From Arthrobacter sp. ISL-28 (GTDB lineage: Bacteria; Actinomycetota; Actinomycetes; Actinomycetales; Micrococcaceae), in contig NZ_JAGGPJ010000021.1 in the NCBI RefSeq assembly GCF_018613875.1, forward strand, positions 1-49,456: a stretch of 49,456 bases of DNA, read 5' to 3'. Below the pieces are notes generated by a model, which was not told the DNA's origin, ran no database searches, and saw nothing but the letters and a program-made list of their open reading frames with translations. Both the position numbers and the translations under genes were made by a program. Positions 18,760-27,306 of the stretch are shown in pieces; position 1 is the first letter of the stretch, and every line of letters begins with the position of its first letter.

Positions 18760-19149
18760 ATGAGGGAGCTCCGCCGCTACAGGCGCCTTCCGGACCACTA
18801 CGTCGTCGCCATTCCGTTGCGTCTGGACACCGACGGGTTCACTTACCGCAAGTGGGGTGGCGAACAGCAGTGCAAGCCCGGGGACTGGCTGGTGGACGAC
18901 GACGGCGACATCCACACCGTCGACGCGGACGTCTTCGCCGCCACCTACCGCGAGATCCACCGAGGTGCCTATGTGAAATCCACCCCGGTCTGGGCTGAAG
19001 TTGCCCCGGAAGCCGGCAGCGTGGTCACCAAGGAAGGCCGCACGCACTACAACAGGGGGGACGTCGTCGTGTTCAACAACGAAGACGGCACCGACGGCTA
19101 CGCGATGACCGCTGAACGATTCAACTCACGCTATGAACCGGACGAATGA
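18760..19149 (+). CDS. Small internally duplicated protein paired with patatin
   Basis: 129 residues. It consists of two similar halves, about 14-66 and 75-127. Each has a strand, then a P/R-G-D-W/V-x-V motif (PGDWLV at 40-45, RGDVVV at 99-104), then an acidic stretch and an F-x-x-x-Y ending (FAATYREI, FNSRYEPD). The PGDW-V...F-A-TY pattern recalls short conserved proteins in phage and patatin neighbourhoods, but I do not know its function. The ATG at 18760 has AAAGGGA upstream; an in-frame GTG at 18739 overlaps the patatin stop. Tight coupling to the patatin gene suggests a partner, inhibitor or chaperone. Confidence 0.8.
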   Translation: MRELRRYRRLPDHYVVAIPLRLDTDGFTYRKWGGEQQCKPGDWLVDDDGDIHTVDADVFAATYREIHRGAYVKSTPVWAEVAPEAGSVVTKEGRTHYNRGDVVVFNNEDGTDGYAMTAERFNSRYEPDE

Positions 19150-19221
19150 GTCCGTCAGCGCGGCGCTTGCCGGATGACCGACTTCAGAGGAGGATATCGG
19201 CAAAACTCCAGGAGGCCCTTC

Positions 19222-20199
19222 ATGATGCAGCTCGGCAAGTTTGAGAAGTACCTGATCGAGGAATTCTTTGACGATTACCGGGCCGGGACCCTTAGCAGGC
19301 GGACGTTCACCCGTCGAGCGGCGTTCATCACCGGCAGCATGGGAGCCGCTGCGGCCGCAATGCTGCTCGTCGGGTGCACACCGAATGAAGTCCCGCGCAG
19401 CACGGACCCGATGCCGACCCCAGAGCCATCCACACCCTCGCCGGGCACGGGAGCGGCCTCGGCAGGTGCTGTTCCAGGGGCGAAGAGCCCGCTGTCCGTT
19501 CCTGAAGGTGCGGCGGGCATCGTGACGGCGAGCGTGAGGTTCCCATCGGGCGGAACCGACATCACCGGCTACCTCGCCCGGCCCGAAGGGGACAAACCAG
19601 GACCCGCAGTGCTGGTCTGCCACGAGAACCGCGGACTGACCGCCCATATCCAGGACGTGGCACGGCGTTTTGCCAAAGCCGGATATGCAGCCTTGGCGCT
19701 GGACTTGCTGAGCCGGGAGGGAGGCACCGCGAGCATGGATCGGGACGCCGTCCCCGGAGCCTTGACGAAGGCGGGAGCGCAGCGCCACGTGTCCGACTTC
19801 AAAGCCGGCTTCGATTACCTGAACGCACAGGACTACGTCGACGCAGGACGGATCGCCATGACCGGCTACTGCTTCGGCGGTGGCATCACCTGGCAGGCAG
19901 CGACGGAGCTGACCGGCCTCAAGGCAACCTCGGCATTTTACGGACCCGCCCCAGATCTTGAAAAGGTCCCCACGATCAAGCCAGCAGTCTTCGGCGTCTA
20001 TGCAGAACAAGACGACAGGATCACAGGCGCAATGCCGGCGCTTCGGGATGCTCTGGCCGCCACTGACGTCCGCCACGAGCTCAAGGTTTATCCCGGCGTC
20101 GACCACGCATTCCACAACGACACCGGCGAGCGGTACAACGAGGCGCAGGCAACCGCCGCCTGGAACGACACGCTGGCCTGGTTTAGTAAGTACGTCTGA
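19222..20199 (+). CDS. Exported dienelactone hydrolase family lipoprotein
   Basis: 325 residues. The N-terminus has a twin-arginine region (LSRRTFTRRAAF, 25-35), a hydrophobic stretch and a lipobox LLVGC ending at Cys52. This predicts Tat export and lipid anchoring, followed by a Pro/Ser-rich linker. The alpha/beta hydrolase domain has the dienelactone-hydrolase triad: Cys in GYCFGGG, Asp in AEQDD and His in DHAFHND. An unusual 25-residue head precedes the RR motif. The ATG at 19222 follows CAGGAGG. The substrate is unknown. It may be cotranscribed with the patatin pair 72 bp upstream, but its own ribosome-binding site and exported nature suggest a separate job. Confidence 0.92.
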   Translation: MMQLGKFEKYLIEEFFDDYRAGTLSRRTFTRRAAFITGSMGAAAAAMLLVGCTPNEVPRSTDPMPTPEPSTPSPGTGAASAGAVPGAKSPLSVPEGAAGIVTASVRFPSGGTDITGYLARPEGDKPGPAVLVCHENRGLTAHIQDVARRFAKAGYAALALDLLSREGGTASMDRDAVPGALTKAGAQRHVSDFKAGFDYLNAQDYVDAGRIAMTGYCFGGGITWQAATELTGLKATSAFYGPAPDLEKVPTIKPAVFGVYAEQDDRITGAMPALRDALAATDVRHELKVYPGVDHAFHNDTGERYNEAQATAAWNDTLAWFSKYV

Positions 20200-20247
20200 G
20201 GGTGCGCCCGCTGGTGGGAGCAGCTTCCGTCAGCAGGCCACCGCGTC

Positions 20248-21372
20248 TTAGGACCGTTCCAGCAGCACCATGACCTCGTAGTGCGAGGTCTGCGGGAACA
20301 TATCCAGCAGACGGACGCGTCGTGCCGTGAATGAAGGCATCGCGGCAAGGTCGCGGGCCAGCGATTTGGCATTGCAGCTCGAATAAATCACATGCTTCAC
20401 CGTCGAGTCTTCCAGCCAGCTGCATAGCTCGCTGCCAATCCCGCGTCTGGGCGGATTGACGATGACCAATTCGGCTGCCTGCTTGGTGGCCACAGCAAAG
20501 GCTGTGGCATCTCCGGCCTGAAACCGCACCCTCTTGAGGCCGGACTCCTTGCTGCTTGACTCGGCGCTGGCGATGGCTTCACGGCTTTTTTCTATGCCGA
20601 TAACCTCGCGGGACACGTCGGCGCTGTGCAGGGCAAAGCCGCCCACGCCGCAGTAGAGGTCCCAGACCGAAGCCGGCGCCAGCTCGTTGACCCACGCCCG
20701 GCCCTGCCGATAGAGGGCCGCCGCCATCTCCGTATTGGTTTGGAAGAAGCTCTGCGGCCTGAGATGGAGGTCGAGGTCATTAACGCGCATCTGCAACGTT
20801 GACTCCTCAGTGAGCAGTATCTCCCGTTCTCCTTCGAGCACCGCCTTATGTTCCGGATGCAGGTTGACGGATACGACCTTCAGCTGCGGCAGCGCCTGCC
20901 GAAGCGACGGCAAATGCCGGCGAATGCGGTTCACCAAGTTTTCCGATCGCAGAACGAAACGCAGCATGAGTTCGCCATCCGGCGACTCCGTGATGATCAG
21001 GTGTTTAAGTTCGCCGCTGCGCCGGGGCACGTCGTACGGCGTGAGCCCGGCCTGACCGATGAAGGCGGCAAGCACCGGGAAGCAGGCCAGCAGTCCCGGC
21101 GCGCATACACCGCATTCACGCAGGTCCACACCACGTCCCTCCGCATCGAGAATGCCGATCGTGGGATTTTTGGCTGAACCCCCAACGACCATCTTGGCCT
21201 TGTTCCGGAAACCGGCCTTTCGGCTTTCCACTGGCGGAAGCCACTCCAGAGAACTGTGGTCGGCTAGGAGGGTTCGGCAGTGCAGCTGTTTGGCTGCCAA
21301 CTGGTCGGCATAGGGCTGGCCCATCTGTGTGCACGAGAGACAACGGGCGGCATCAAAATAGGAACAATGCAT
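20248..21372 (-). CDS. rlmC: 23S rRNA (uracil-5)-methyltransferase RlmC
   Basis: 374 residues, the length of RlmC. It uses S-adenosylmethionine to form m5U at position 747 of 23S rRNA (E. coli numbering). The [4Fe-4S] cysteines are Cys3, Cys11, Cys14 and Cys87, in the same spacing as the E. coli enzyme. No TRAM domain is present, which separates it from RlmD. The SAM loop WDLYCGVGGFALHSA, the catalytic NPPRRG and the nucleophile cysteine in YSSCNAKSLARDL are all present. RlmC-type enzymes also occur in actinobacteria as TrmA-like members, so the exact uridine is inferred. Confidence 0.93.
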   Translation of the reverse strand: MHCSYFDAARCLSCTQMGQPYADQLAAKQLHCRTLLADHSSLEWLPPVESRKAGFRNKAKMVVGGSAKNPTIGILDAEGRGVDLRECGVCAPGLLACFPVLAAFIGQAGLTPYDVPRRSGELKHLIITESPDGELMLRFVLRSENLVNRIRRHLPSLRQALPQLKVVSVNLHPEHKAVLEGEREILLTEESTLQMRVNDLDLHLRPQSFFQTNTEMAAALYRQGRAWVNELAPASVWDLYCGVGGFALHSADVSREVIGIEKSREAIASAESSSKESGLKRVRFQAGDATAFAVATKQAAELVIVNPPRRGIGSELCSWLEDSTVKHVIYSSCNAKSLARDLAAMPSFTARRVRLLDMFPQTSHYEVMVLLERS

Positions 21373-21445
21373 GACGTTTCAATTCTACTTTTCCCCACCG
21401 GGTGCCCCTGTCTCCAGCCCCCGGTCGAGAACGAGTCGTTGAATG

Positions 21446-22339
21446 TCAGGATGAAATCCGCTGCCTTTTGGGGAACGCGATTCTGTCCAGGTCATTTGCA
21501 GCCACAACCCTCGCATCGCCCGCGCGTGCCCGCGCCTGGTCAGCGAGCAGGTCCACGTCACCATACCGGGAGGAAAAGTGGGTGAGGACGAGGATGCCCA
21601 CTCCGCCTGCGGCCGCCAGTTCCCCTGCCTGACCCGCGGTGAGGTGAGCATATTGTGCCGCCAGATCGCTGTCGTCGTCACTGAAGGTGGACTCCGCCAC
21701 GAGCACGTCAACACCGACGGCGAGCTCCTCGGCGCCCGGGCAAGGCGCTGTGTCCATGATGAATGCGAAACGTTGACCGGGCCGCGTCACGCTCACCTCG
21801 TCCAGGCGCACGCCCCGCAAGCTTCCGTTGCGCTGGAGGATACCGACGTCGGGACCCACGATCCCGGCAAGCGCGAGACGGTCCGGAAGGAGCGTGCGGC
21901 TGTCGGGCTCAAAAAGCCGGTAGCCATAGGTCTCAACGCGGTGCCGGAGGGGCCGCACCTCAAGACCGTCCGCGATCTCTCCCGGTCCATTATGTGGCTG
22001 CAGCCGCACATCCAGCCCGGGCGACGTGACCGACAGCAGTGCCCGGACCACGTCCTCCCCTGAGGCTGGATAGTGCAGGTGGACCGGGTGCTCCACCCCG
22101 TCCAGAACCATGCGGGACAGCACACCGGGCAGTCCGAAGCAGTGGTCGCCGTGGATGTGCGTGAGGCAGATGCGCGTGATCTGGGACGCCGAGACGCCGG
22201 CATGGATCATCTGCCGTTGCGTGCCTTCTCCGGGATCAAAGAGCAGGCCCTCTCCGTCCCAGCGCAACATATAGCCGTTGTGGTTGCGGGTTCGTGTGGG
22301 GACCTGAGAAGCGGTGCCGAGGACGACCAGTTCACGCAT
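21446..22339 (-). CDS. rnz: Ribonuclease Z
   Basis: 297 residues from the ATG at 22339. RNase Z is a zinc endonuclease that trims the 3' trailer of tRNA precursors. The metallo-beta-lactamase motif THIHGDHCFGLPG and later histidine/aspartate ligands (MDTAPCPG, LTHFSSRY) are present. The N-terminus MRELVVLGTASQVPT is typical. Upstream in-frame codons to 22450 look unconserved. It is divergent from alaA, with 205 bp between. Confidence 0.94.
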   Translation of the reverse strand: MRELVVLGTASQVPTRTRNHNGYMLRWDGEGLLFDPGEGTQRQMIHAGVSASQITRICLTHIHGDHCFGLPGVLSRMVLDGVEHPVHLHYPASGEDVVRALLSVTSPGLDVRLQPHNGPGEIADGLEVRPLRHRVETYGYRLFEPDSRTLLPDRLALAGIVGPDVGILQRNGSLRGVRLDEVSVTRPGQRFAFIMDTAPCPGAEELAVGVDVLVAESTFSDDDSDLAAQYAHLTAGQAGELAAAGGVGILVLTHFSSRYGDVDLLADQARARAGDARVVAANDLDRIAFPKRQRISS

Positions 22340-22544
22340 GAGACCGAGTCTCTCACCCGTTCGCTGCACACGGCCATGGCGGCCGGGCATGAAGCTGCGG
22401 GTGTTCGGCGCGTGGAGGAGACACCGGCATGGCAATGCCGGTGCAGTCAATCAGCCCAGCACCCGTACCGCACGGGCGGATTAACCGCGAATAAATCGTC
22501 CGGCGGCTACGTCCCCATCCGGGCTGTTTATGAAAAGATCAACC

Positions 22545-23765
22545 ATGCGTCCGATGCAGCTCTCCAGCAAACTCCAGAACGTCCGCTATGAACTCCGCGG
22601 GCCCCTGCTCCAGACGGCCAAGCAGATGGAAGCCGAGGGCCATCGGATCCTCAAGATGAACCTCGGGGATACCGCTCAGTTCGGCCTGGAAGCGCCCGAA
22701 TCCGTGGTGGTGGACATGATCCATCACCTGCGCGGGGCCCAAGGCTACAGCGATTCCAAGGGAATCTTCTCGGCACGCACCGCCATCTCCCAGTACTACC
22801 AAACCAAGGGCCTTCTGCAGATTGGTGTCGAGGACATCTTCATCGGCAATGGCGTCAGCGAACTCATTTCCATGAGTCTGCAGGCGTTCATGGAAAACGG
22901 TGATGAAGTCCTGATCCCTGCTCCGGATTACCCGCTGTGGACCGCAGCCGTATCGCTCACCGGCGGCGTACCCGTGCATTATCTGTGCGACGAGGACGAC
23001 AACTGGTGGCCGGACATGGCGGATGTCGAGGCGAAGATTACCCGGCGGACCAAGGCGATCGTGATCATCAATCCGAACAACCCCACTGGAGCCGTGTATC
23101 CGCGCCATGTTTTGGAGCAGTTCGCTGCCTTGGCCCGCAAACACAACCTCGTCCTTTTCTCCGACGAGATCTACGAGAAAATCCGCTACGAGGACGCCGA
23201 GCACATCCACACGGCTTCAATAGCGGAAGATGTCTGCTGCCTGACGTTCAGCGGACTGTCCAAGGCGTACCGCATGCCGGGCTATCGCGCCGGCTGGGTC
23301 GCCGTCACGGGCCCGCATGCGGCAACCTTGGCCTACCGTGAAGGGCTGGAACTGCTCGCTTCCCTGCGGCTGTGCCCCAACGTCCCCGCCCAGCACGCGA
23401 TCCAGACATGTCTGGGCGGCTACCAGAGCATCGAGGCACTGATCAAGCCCGGGGGAAGGCTGCGCGAACAGCGCGATAGGGCGCTCAAGCTCCTCACAGC
23501 CATTCCCGGCGTGACATGCGTTCCCGCCGCAGGAGCCATGTACTTGTTTCCCCGCCTTGATCCTGAGCTGTATCCCGTGAAGGACGATGAGCAGTTCGTC
23601 CTGGATCTCCTGCGGGACCAGAAGATCCTCGTCTCACATGGAACGGCGTTCAACTGGCCCCAGCCGGACCATTTCCGCTTCGTCATCCTTCCGTCTGTCG
23701 AGGACATCGAAGAAGCAGTACACAGGATCTCAGCGTTTCTGGCTGCGTACCGGAGCAACAGCTAG
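22545..23765 (+). CDS. alaA: Alanine aminotransferase AlaA (PLP-dependent)
   Basis: 406 residues. It transfers the amino group between glutamate and pyruvate to make alanine. It is highly similar, from memory, to E. coli AlaA along the whole length: PAPDYPLWTAAVSL, AIVIINPNNPTGAVY, the PLP lysine in SGLSKAYRMPGYRAGW, NVPAQHAIQT and GTAFNWPQPDH. Alignment of the N-termini (MRPMQLSSKL against MSPIEKSSKL) selects the ATG at 22545 rather than the one at 22530. No good ribosome-binding site is seen. Confidence 0.93.
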   Translation: MRPMQLSSKLQNVRYELRGPLLQTAKQMEAEGHRILKMNLGDTAQFGLEAPESVVVDMIHHLRGAQGYSDSKGIFSARTAISQYYQTKGLLQIGVEDIFIGNGVSELISMSLQAFMENGDEVLIPAPDYPLWTAAVSLTGGVPVHYLCDEDDNWWPDMADVEAKITRRTKAIVIINPNNPTGAVYPRHVLEQFAALARKHNLVLFSDEIYEKIRYEDAEHIHTASIAEDVCCLTFSGLSKAYRMPGYRAGWVAVTGPHAATLAYREGLELLASLRLCPNVPAQHAIQTCLGGYQSIEALIKPGGRLREQRDRALKLLTAIPGVTCVPAAGAMYLFPRLDPELYPVKDDEQFVLDLLRDQKILVSHGTAFNWPQPDHFRFVILPSVEDIEEAVHRISAFLAAYRSNS

Positions 23766-23789
23766 GGCAGCAAGACGGGGACCGACAGC

Positions 23790-24167
23790 CTATTCCGGGG
23801 CCTTCGCGAAGGTGGCGGCGCTGAGAAACTCGATGCCCGTAAACTCCTCGTTCCCCTCGACCCAGGCGTCATGGCCCGGCGGAATCGTGTACGAATCGCC
23901 TTTGCTGATGTTGATGCGGTTCCCATCCGTCGTTTCGACCACGAGGTTGCCGCTGACACAGAAACCCACGTGGCTGTTCTGGCACGAATCGGTCTGCACC
24001 ACAGGCTTTATCGACTCGGACCAGCGCCACCCGGGATGGAACGTAAGACGGCCAATGGTGTAATCGCCAACCGTGACGACATCCACTTCCGCCTTGTCCG
24101 GGCGGCGTTTTTCGTCAGGGTTGTCGTGCGACTTAACATCCAATTGGGCTACGACGTTCGTGGTCAT
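23790..24167 (-). CDS. Cupin-domain protein
   Basis: 125 residues. A single conserved beta-barrel cupin: motif 1 around NSHVGFCVSGNLVVET and motif 2 around GDSYTIPPGHDAWVEG. The first motif has only one clear histidine, and a charged N-terminal tail (KSHDNPDEKRRPDKAE) precedes the barrel. Related small cupins are often linked to environmental or stress genes, but the ligand is unknown. The ATG at 24167 follows GAAAGAAG. A 10-bp hairpin lies 36 bp upstream of the start. Confidence 0.88.
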   Translation of the reverse strand: MTTNVVAQLDVKSHDNPDEKRRPDKAEVDVVTVGDYTIGRLTFHPGWRWSESIKPVVQTDSCQNSHVGFCVSGNLVVETTDGNRINISKGDSYTIPPGHDAWVEGNEEFTGIEFLSAATFAKAPE

Positions 24168-24858
24168 TGCACTGCTTCTTTCACGATGGGTTGGGTAGAG
24201 GACCGTCGGGTTGGCTCAGCAAACCCGACGGCAGGATCAGCCCGCGCTGCCCCGCAAAGCGGCCGCCAGAACGGGCCCCGAATCGCATACGGTGCAAGCT
24301 TCCTCCGTTCGCTCGCGGTTGTCGATACCCCGGGACCGCTGCCGGGATCAGGAGGAACTCGAGTCAGCCGACGGGATGCCCGTGGTTGCAGGTGGTTTCG
24401 CCTGGCAGGACCTCATGCCCCTGGATGCACGTGACGACGGGCGGGTCGGGGGTATCGTGCGCGAGGAAGAACAGGCTGCTATGGCCGTGGGTGAATTGAC
24501 TCTCTTCCCGCTTCAGCCATGAAAAGGCCTTCCGCCGGGGATGTTTCGACGATTCTGAGTGCCCAGGGTGTGAGTGCACGAATGGGATCTTGACCACGGC
24601 CACCTCGACCTTCCAACGTTCCGTCGCTGCTTCCACGCTGCCAAGGATCAGCACAGCGAGAAGTCTGGCAGCGAACGAGCCAGTGCAACGAGTCTAGGCC
24701 CGGGCGCCGGTCAGCATAAGTGCTCGACCGGGCAATGAACTCACGCAGGCATCGGCCGACGGCGGCACTTCCACGGGGTCCGTCGCCGGCCTCGCGCGGG
24801 GGAGACGGAAAGCCCTAGGGATTAGACGCCCTGGCACTGAGGCGTAAAGAATAAACGG
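24168..24858. other. 691-bp region with a hairpin and no firm gene
   Basis: A perfect 10-bp stem (24203-24212 with 24222-24231, nine-base loop) lies upstream of the cupin gene and may be its operator or leader structure. A minus-strand open frame at 24364-24654 ends in CIQGHEVLPGETTCNHGHP, a paired C-x-x-G-H pattern that looks like a zinc ribbon. It lacks a good start signal and I do not call it. The promoter of the AlkD-like gene must also lie in the last part. Confidence 0.4.
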
Positions 24859-25551
24859 GTGAGTGAGGCTGGCGAGTTTATCGACCTTGCCCTTCAGCGC
24901 GAAGGGGCGTGGTACCGGGCCGACGAGATGCGCCTCAGGCACGGCGTCGATCTTCAGCCCGGCGCCCTTCAGTTCTACGGCTCCTCGGTGGGAGCGGTGC
25001 GGGGAACTGTCCGCGATGCCCTTCGCCGTCACTCCGACCTCGCGCACGACGACGTCACCGCGCTGAGTTCCGAACTGTGGGCGGCGCCGGTTTTTGAGCG
25101 CCGCTTGGCCGCGGTGGTTCTCCTTCAATCCACGGTGCGTCTGCTCAGGAATTCTGACCTGACCCGCATTGAAGGTTTTGTCCGGACAGCGCGGCTAAGG
25201 GCACTCGTCGATCCGCTGGCCGTTGACGTTGTGGGTCCTCTCATGGAGGGCTTGGATACTCAGGGCAGGGGACGAGCTGAAGCTGTCCTGGACCGATGGG
25301 TGCGGGAGCCCGACGTCTGGCTGCGCCGTGCCGCCCTCCTCGCGCCGCTGCAGGCCATTCGGCGGGGCCGCGGAGACTGGGACAGGTTCTCCAGCCGGGC
25401 AAGATCGGTTCTGGCGGAGCCTGCGGGTCCGGAACCTGACGGCAATGTAGCTCACGAGGCGGTCGCCCTGGTCCTGGACGAAGTGGCGAAGAGCCGGCCG
25501 GAGCTGCGGCTTGCGCCCGGCGCTGACGGCCAAGCGAACGCAGCGCAATAG
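24859..25551 (+). CDS. AlkD-like HEAT-repeat DNA alkylation repair family protein
   Basis: 230 residues with a GTG start. The sequence is a series of amphipathic helices (HEAT-like), with AAPVFERRLAAVVLLQSTVRLL, a VDPLAVDVVGPLM segment and LRRAALLAPLQ, matching the DNA-alkylation-repair (PF08713) pattern. Characterised members such as AlkD excise alkylated purines without base flipping. Catalytic residues cannot be confirmed by eye, and the resemblance is weaker than for close homologues. It is convergent with amt: the stop codons are a few bases apart. Confidence 0.72.
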   Translation: MSEAGEFIDLALQREGAWYRADEMRLRHGVDLQPGALQFYGSSVGAVRGTVRDALRRHSDLAHDDVTALSSELWAAPVFERRLAAVVLLQSTVRLLRNSDLTRIEGFVRTARLRALVDPLAVDVVGPLMEGLDTQGRGRAEAVLDRWVREPDVWLRRAALLAPLQAIRRGRGDWDRFSSRARSVLAEPAGPEPDGNVAHEAVALVLDEVAKSRPELRLAPGADGQANAAQ

Positions 25552-25554
25552 GCG

Positions 25555-26928
25555 CTAGGCGCTAACCTTTTCCGGTTCGGCCTGTATGGAAGGCTCGGTT
25601 CCAATGGAAGGCTCGGTTCCAGTGGAAGGCTCGGTTTCAATGGAAGGCTCGGTCTTGGCGGAGGCTGCCGGGAGGGGCTGACGGAGCGGGTGGAACTGGC
25701 TGGCGCCCGATCCGCCGAACTCGTACGCGGTCTCGGCGTGCTCGGACAGGTCGACGCCCCTGACCTCGTCCTCGTGGCTGACGCGGAAGCCGATGGACTT
25801 GTGGACCGCGATGGCGATGACGGCCGTCATGACGCCGGACAGGGCGAGGGTGATGAGGACGGCGACGGTCTGCGCGATGAGCTGCTGGAAGCCACCGCCG
25901 TAAAAAAGGCCTCCACCCTGGCCATCAACGGGGAGCGCGATGAAGCCCAGGGCCAGTGTCCCGACGAGCCCGGCACCAAGGTGCACGCCGACGACGTCGA
26001 GCGAGTCATCGAAGCCGAACTTGAACTTCAGTTCCACGAACATGGCGGAAGCAAACCCGGCGACCAGGCCCAGGCCCACTGCGGCGGCGGGGCTGATGTT
26101 GGCGCAGGAGGGTGTGATGGCGACCAGGCCGGCAACGGCACCGGAAGCAGCGCCCAGCGACGTCGGATGGCCGTGGCGGATCTTCTCCGTGACGAGCCAG
26201 CCGAGCAATGCTGCGGCAGGGGCCGCGAGGGTATTGATCCAGATCAGTCCGGCCTGTTCAGCGGTGGTGGCTGCGCCCGCGTTGAAGCCGAACCAGCCGA
26301 ACCAGAGGATGGCGGCGCCGAGCATGATGAACGGGACATTGTGCGGGCGGTGGCCGGGGTCCTTACCGAATCCGTGACGCTTGCCGACAATGATCGCAAG
26401 GACCAGGGCAGCGATGCCGGAGCTGATTTCGACGACGGTGCCGCCCGCGAAGTCGATGACCTGCCCGAACACCGCAGTGACTGCTCCGCCCTGGCTCATC
26501 AGGCCGCCGCCCCACACCATGAACGCGAGCGGGCAGTAAACGGCCGTGATCCAGAGCGGGACGAAGATCACCCAAGCGGTGAACTTTGCCCGGTCGGCGA
26601 TGGCGCCGCTGATCAGGGCTACGGTGACCATGGCGAACGTGCCGCTGTAGCCGGCCTTGATCAAGTCAGTGCCGACGATGTTGGAGAGGCCGAAACTGGC
26701 AAACGGGTTGCCGAACAGGCCGAGGAAACCTTCTCCGCCGCTCATCGAATAGCCCCAGAGGACCCAGACGACTCCGACAATGCCCGCCGAAATGAAGCTC
26801 ATCATGATCATGTTGAGCGAGGCCTTCGCACGGGTCATGCCGCCGTAAAAAAGACCCAGGCCTGGAGTCATGAGCAGAACAAGTGCCGCCGACACCATGA
26901 CCCAGACGTTTCCCGCAGTGAGTTCCAC
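25555..26928 (-). CDS. amt: Ammonium transporter, Amt family
   Basis: 457 residues with about 11 membrane spans. Amt proteins form trimeric channels for ammonium. The signature region DFAGGTVVEISSGIAALV and the second-half DSLDVVGVHLGAGLVGTL are present. The first of the conserved twin histidines is replaced by Glu167 (codon 26428-26430); the second, His316, is kept. This E/H arrangement is known in fungal Mep1/Mep3. The cytoplasmic tail ends in tandem hexapeptides (SIETEP, STGTEP, SIGTEP, SIQAEP). The GTG at 26928 follows GAAGGGA; earlier in-frame ATGs are upstream of it. No glnK is next to it. GlnR-like half-sites lie upstream. Confidence 0.96.
   Translation of the reverse strand: MELTAGNVWVMVSAALVLLMTPGLGLFYGGMTRAKASLNMIMMSFISAGIVGVVWVLWGYSMSGGEGFLGLFGNPFASFGLSNIVGTDLIKAGYSGTFAMVTVALISGAIADRAKFTAWVIFVPLWITAVYCPLAFMVWGGGLMSQGGAVTAVFGQVIDFAGGTVVEISSGIAALVLAIIVGKRHGFGKDPGHRPHNVPFIMLGAAILWFGWFGFNAGAATTAEQAGLIWINTLAAPAAALLGWLVTEKIRHGHPTSLGAASGAVAGLVAITPSCANISPAAAVGLGLVAGFASAMFVELKFKFGFDDSLDVVGVHLGAGLVGTLALGFIALPVDGQGGGLFYGGGFQQLIAQTVAVLITLALSGVMTAVIAIAVHKSIGFRVSHEDEVRGVDLSEHAETAYEFGGSGASQFHPLRQPLPAASAKTEPSIETEPSTGTEPSIGTEPSIQAEPEKVSA
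25587..25654 (-). repeat. 3.8 copies of an 18-bp repeat in the amt C-terminal tail
   Basis: Units begin at 25587, 25605, 25623 and 25641 (the last partial), each TGGAAGGCTCGGTTCCAR. They encode six-residue S-x-x-T-E-P units at the extreme C-terminus of the transporter. The length is a multiple of three, so slippage keeps the frame. Confidence 0.9.
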
Positions 26929-27014
26929 CGGTGTTTCCCTTCGCATCAAGCCTTGCCACCCGGGCTCCTTTGATGCCCGCCGCTTTTCCCCCTGGTCGAT
27001 ACTTGTGGACGTTT

Positions 27015-27052
27015 GTTTCAAATCGTGGCGAGAGAAGTTACGTCAACGTTTC
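27015..27052 (-). promoter_or_regulatory. GlnR-like half-sites upstream of amt
   Basis: Read on the amt strand: GAAAC, six bases, GTAAC, then 17 bases (two empty 6-base spacers around one poor 5-mer) and a second GAAAC. Actinobacterial GlnR boxes have GTnAC-n6-GAAAC half-sites in 11-bp phase. The order is only partly right and the site is about 90 bp from the start, so this is tentative. Confidence 0.3.
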
Positions 27053-27306
27053 GGAAAGGACGCCTAAGTAAAGCCCCAATGACCGGCTTGTTTCCGGCAT
27101 GTTAACGAGACCGCTCCAGGCGGCGGGGATGCAGCTCGAAGCCAGGCCTTTGGCGCAGAAACACGGACCGCCAGCCGCCTTGTACGGTGAATGGGTTGCC
27201 GACAGGGCCCATTACAGCTGCATGAACGGATCCTCACCGAAAAGACGCGCGGGCGGAGACCGCGAGGGATATTGACCGGCACCGCGCCGCGCGACGACGA
27301 TTGGGT

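Noticed and set aside
25690..26973. Plus-strand open frame opposite amt
   Set aside because: The translation is an Asp/Gly-rich mirror of the amt codons; Amt is clearly on the minus strand.
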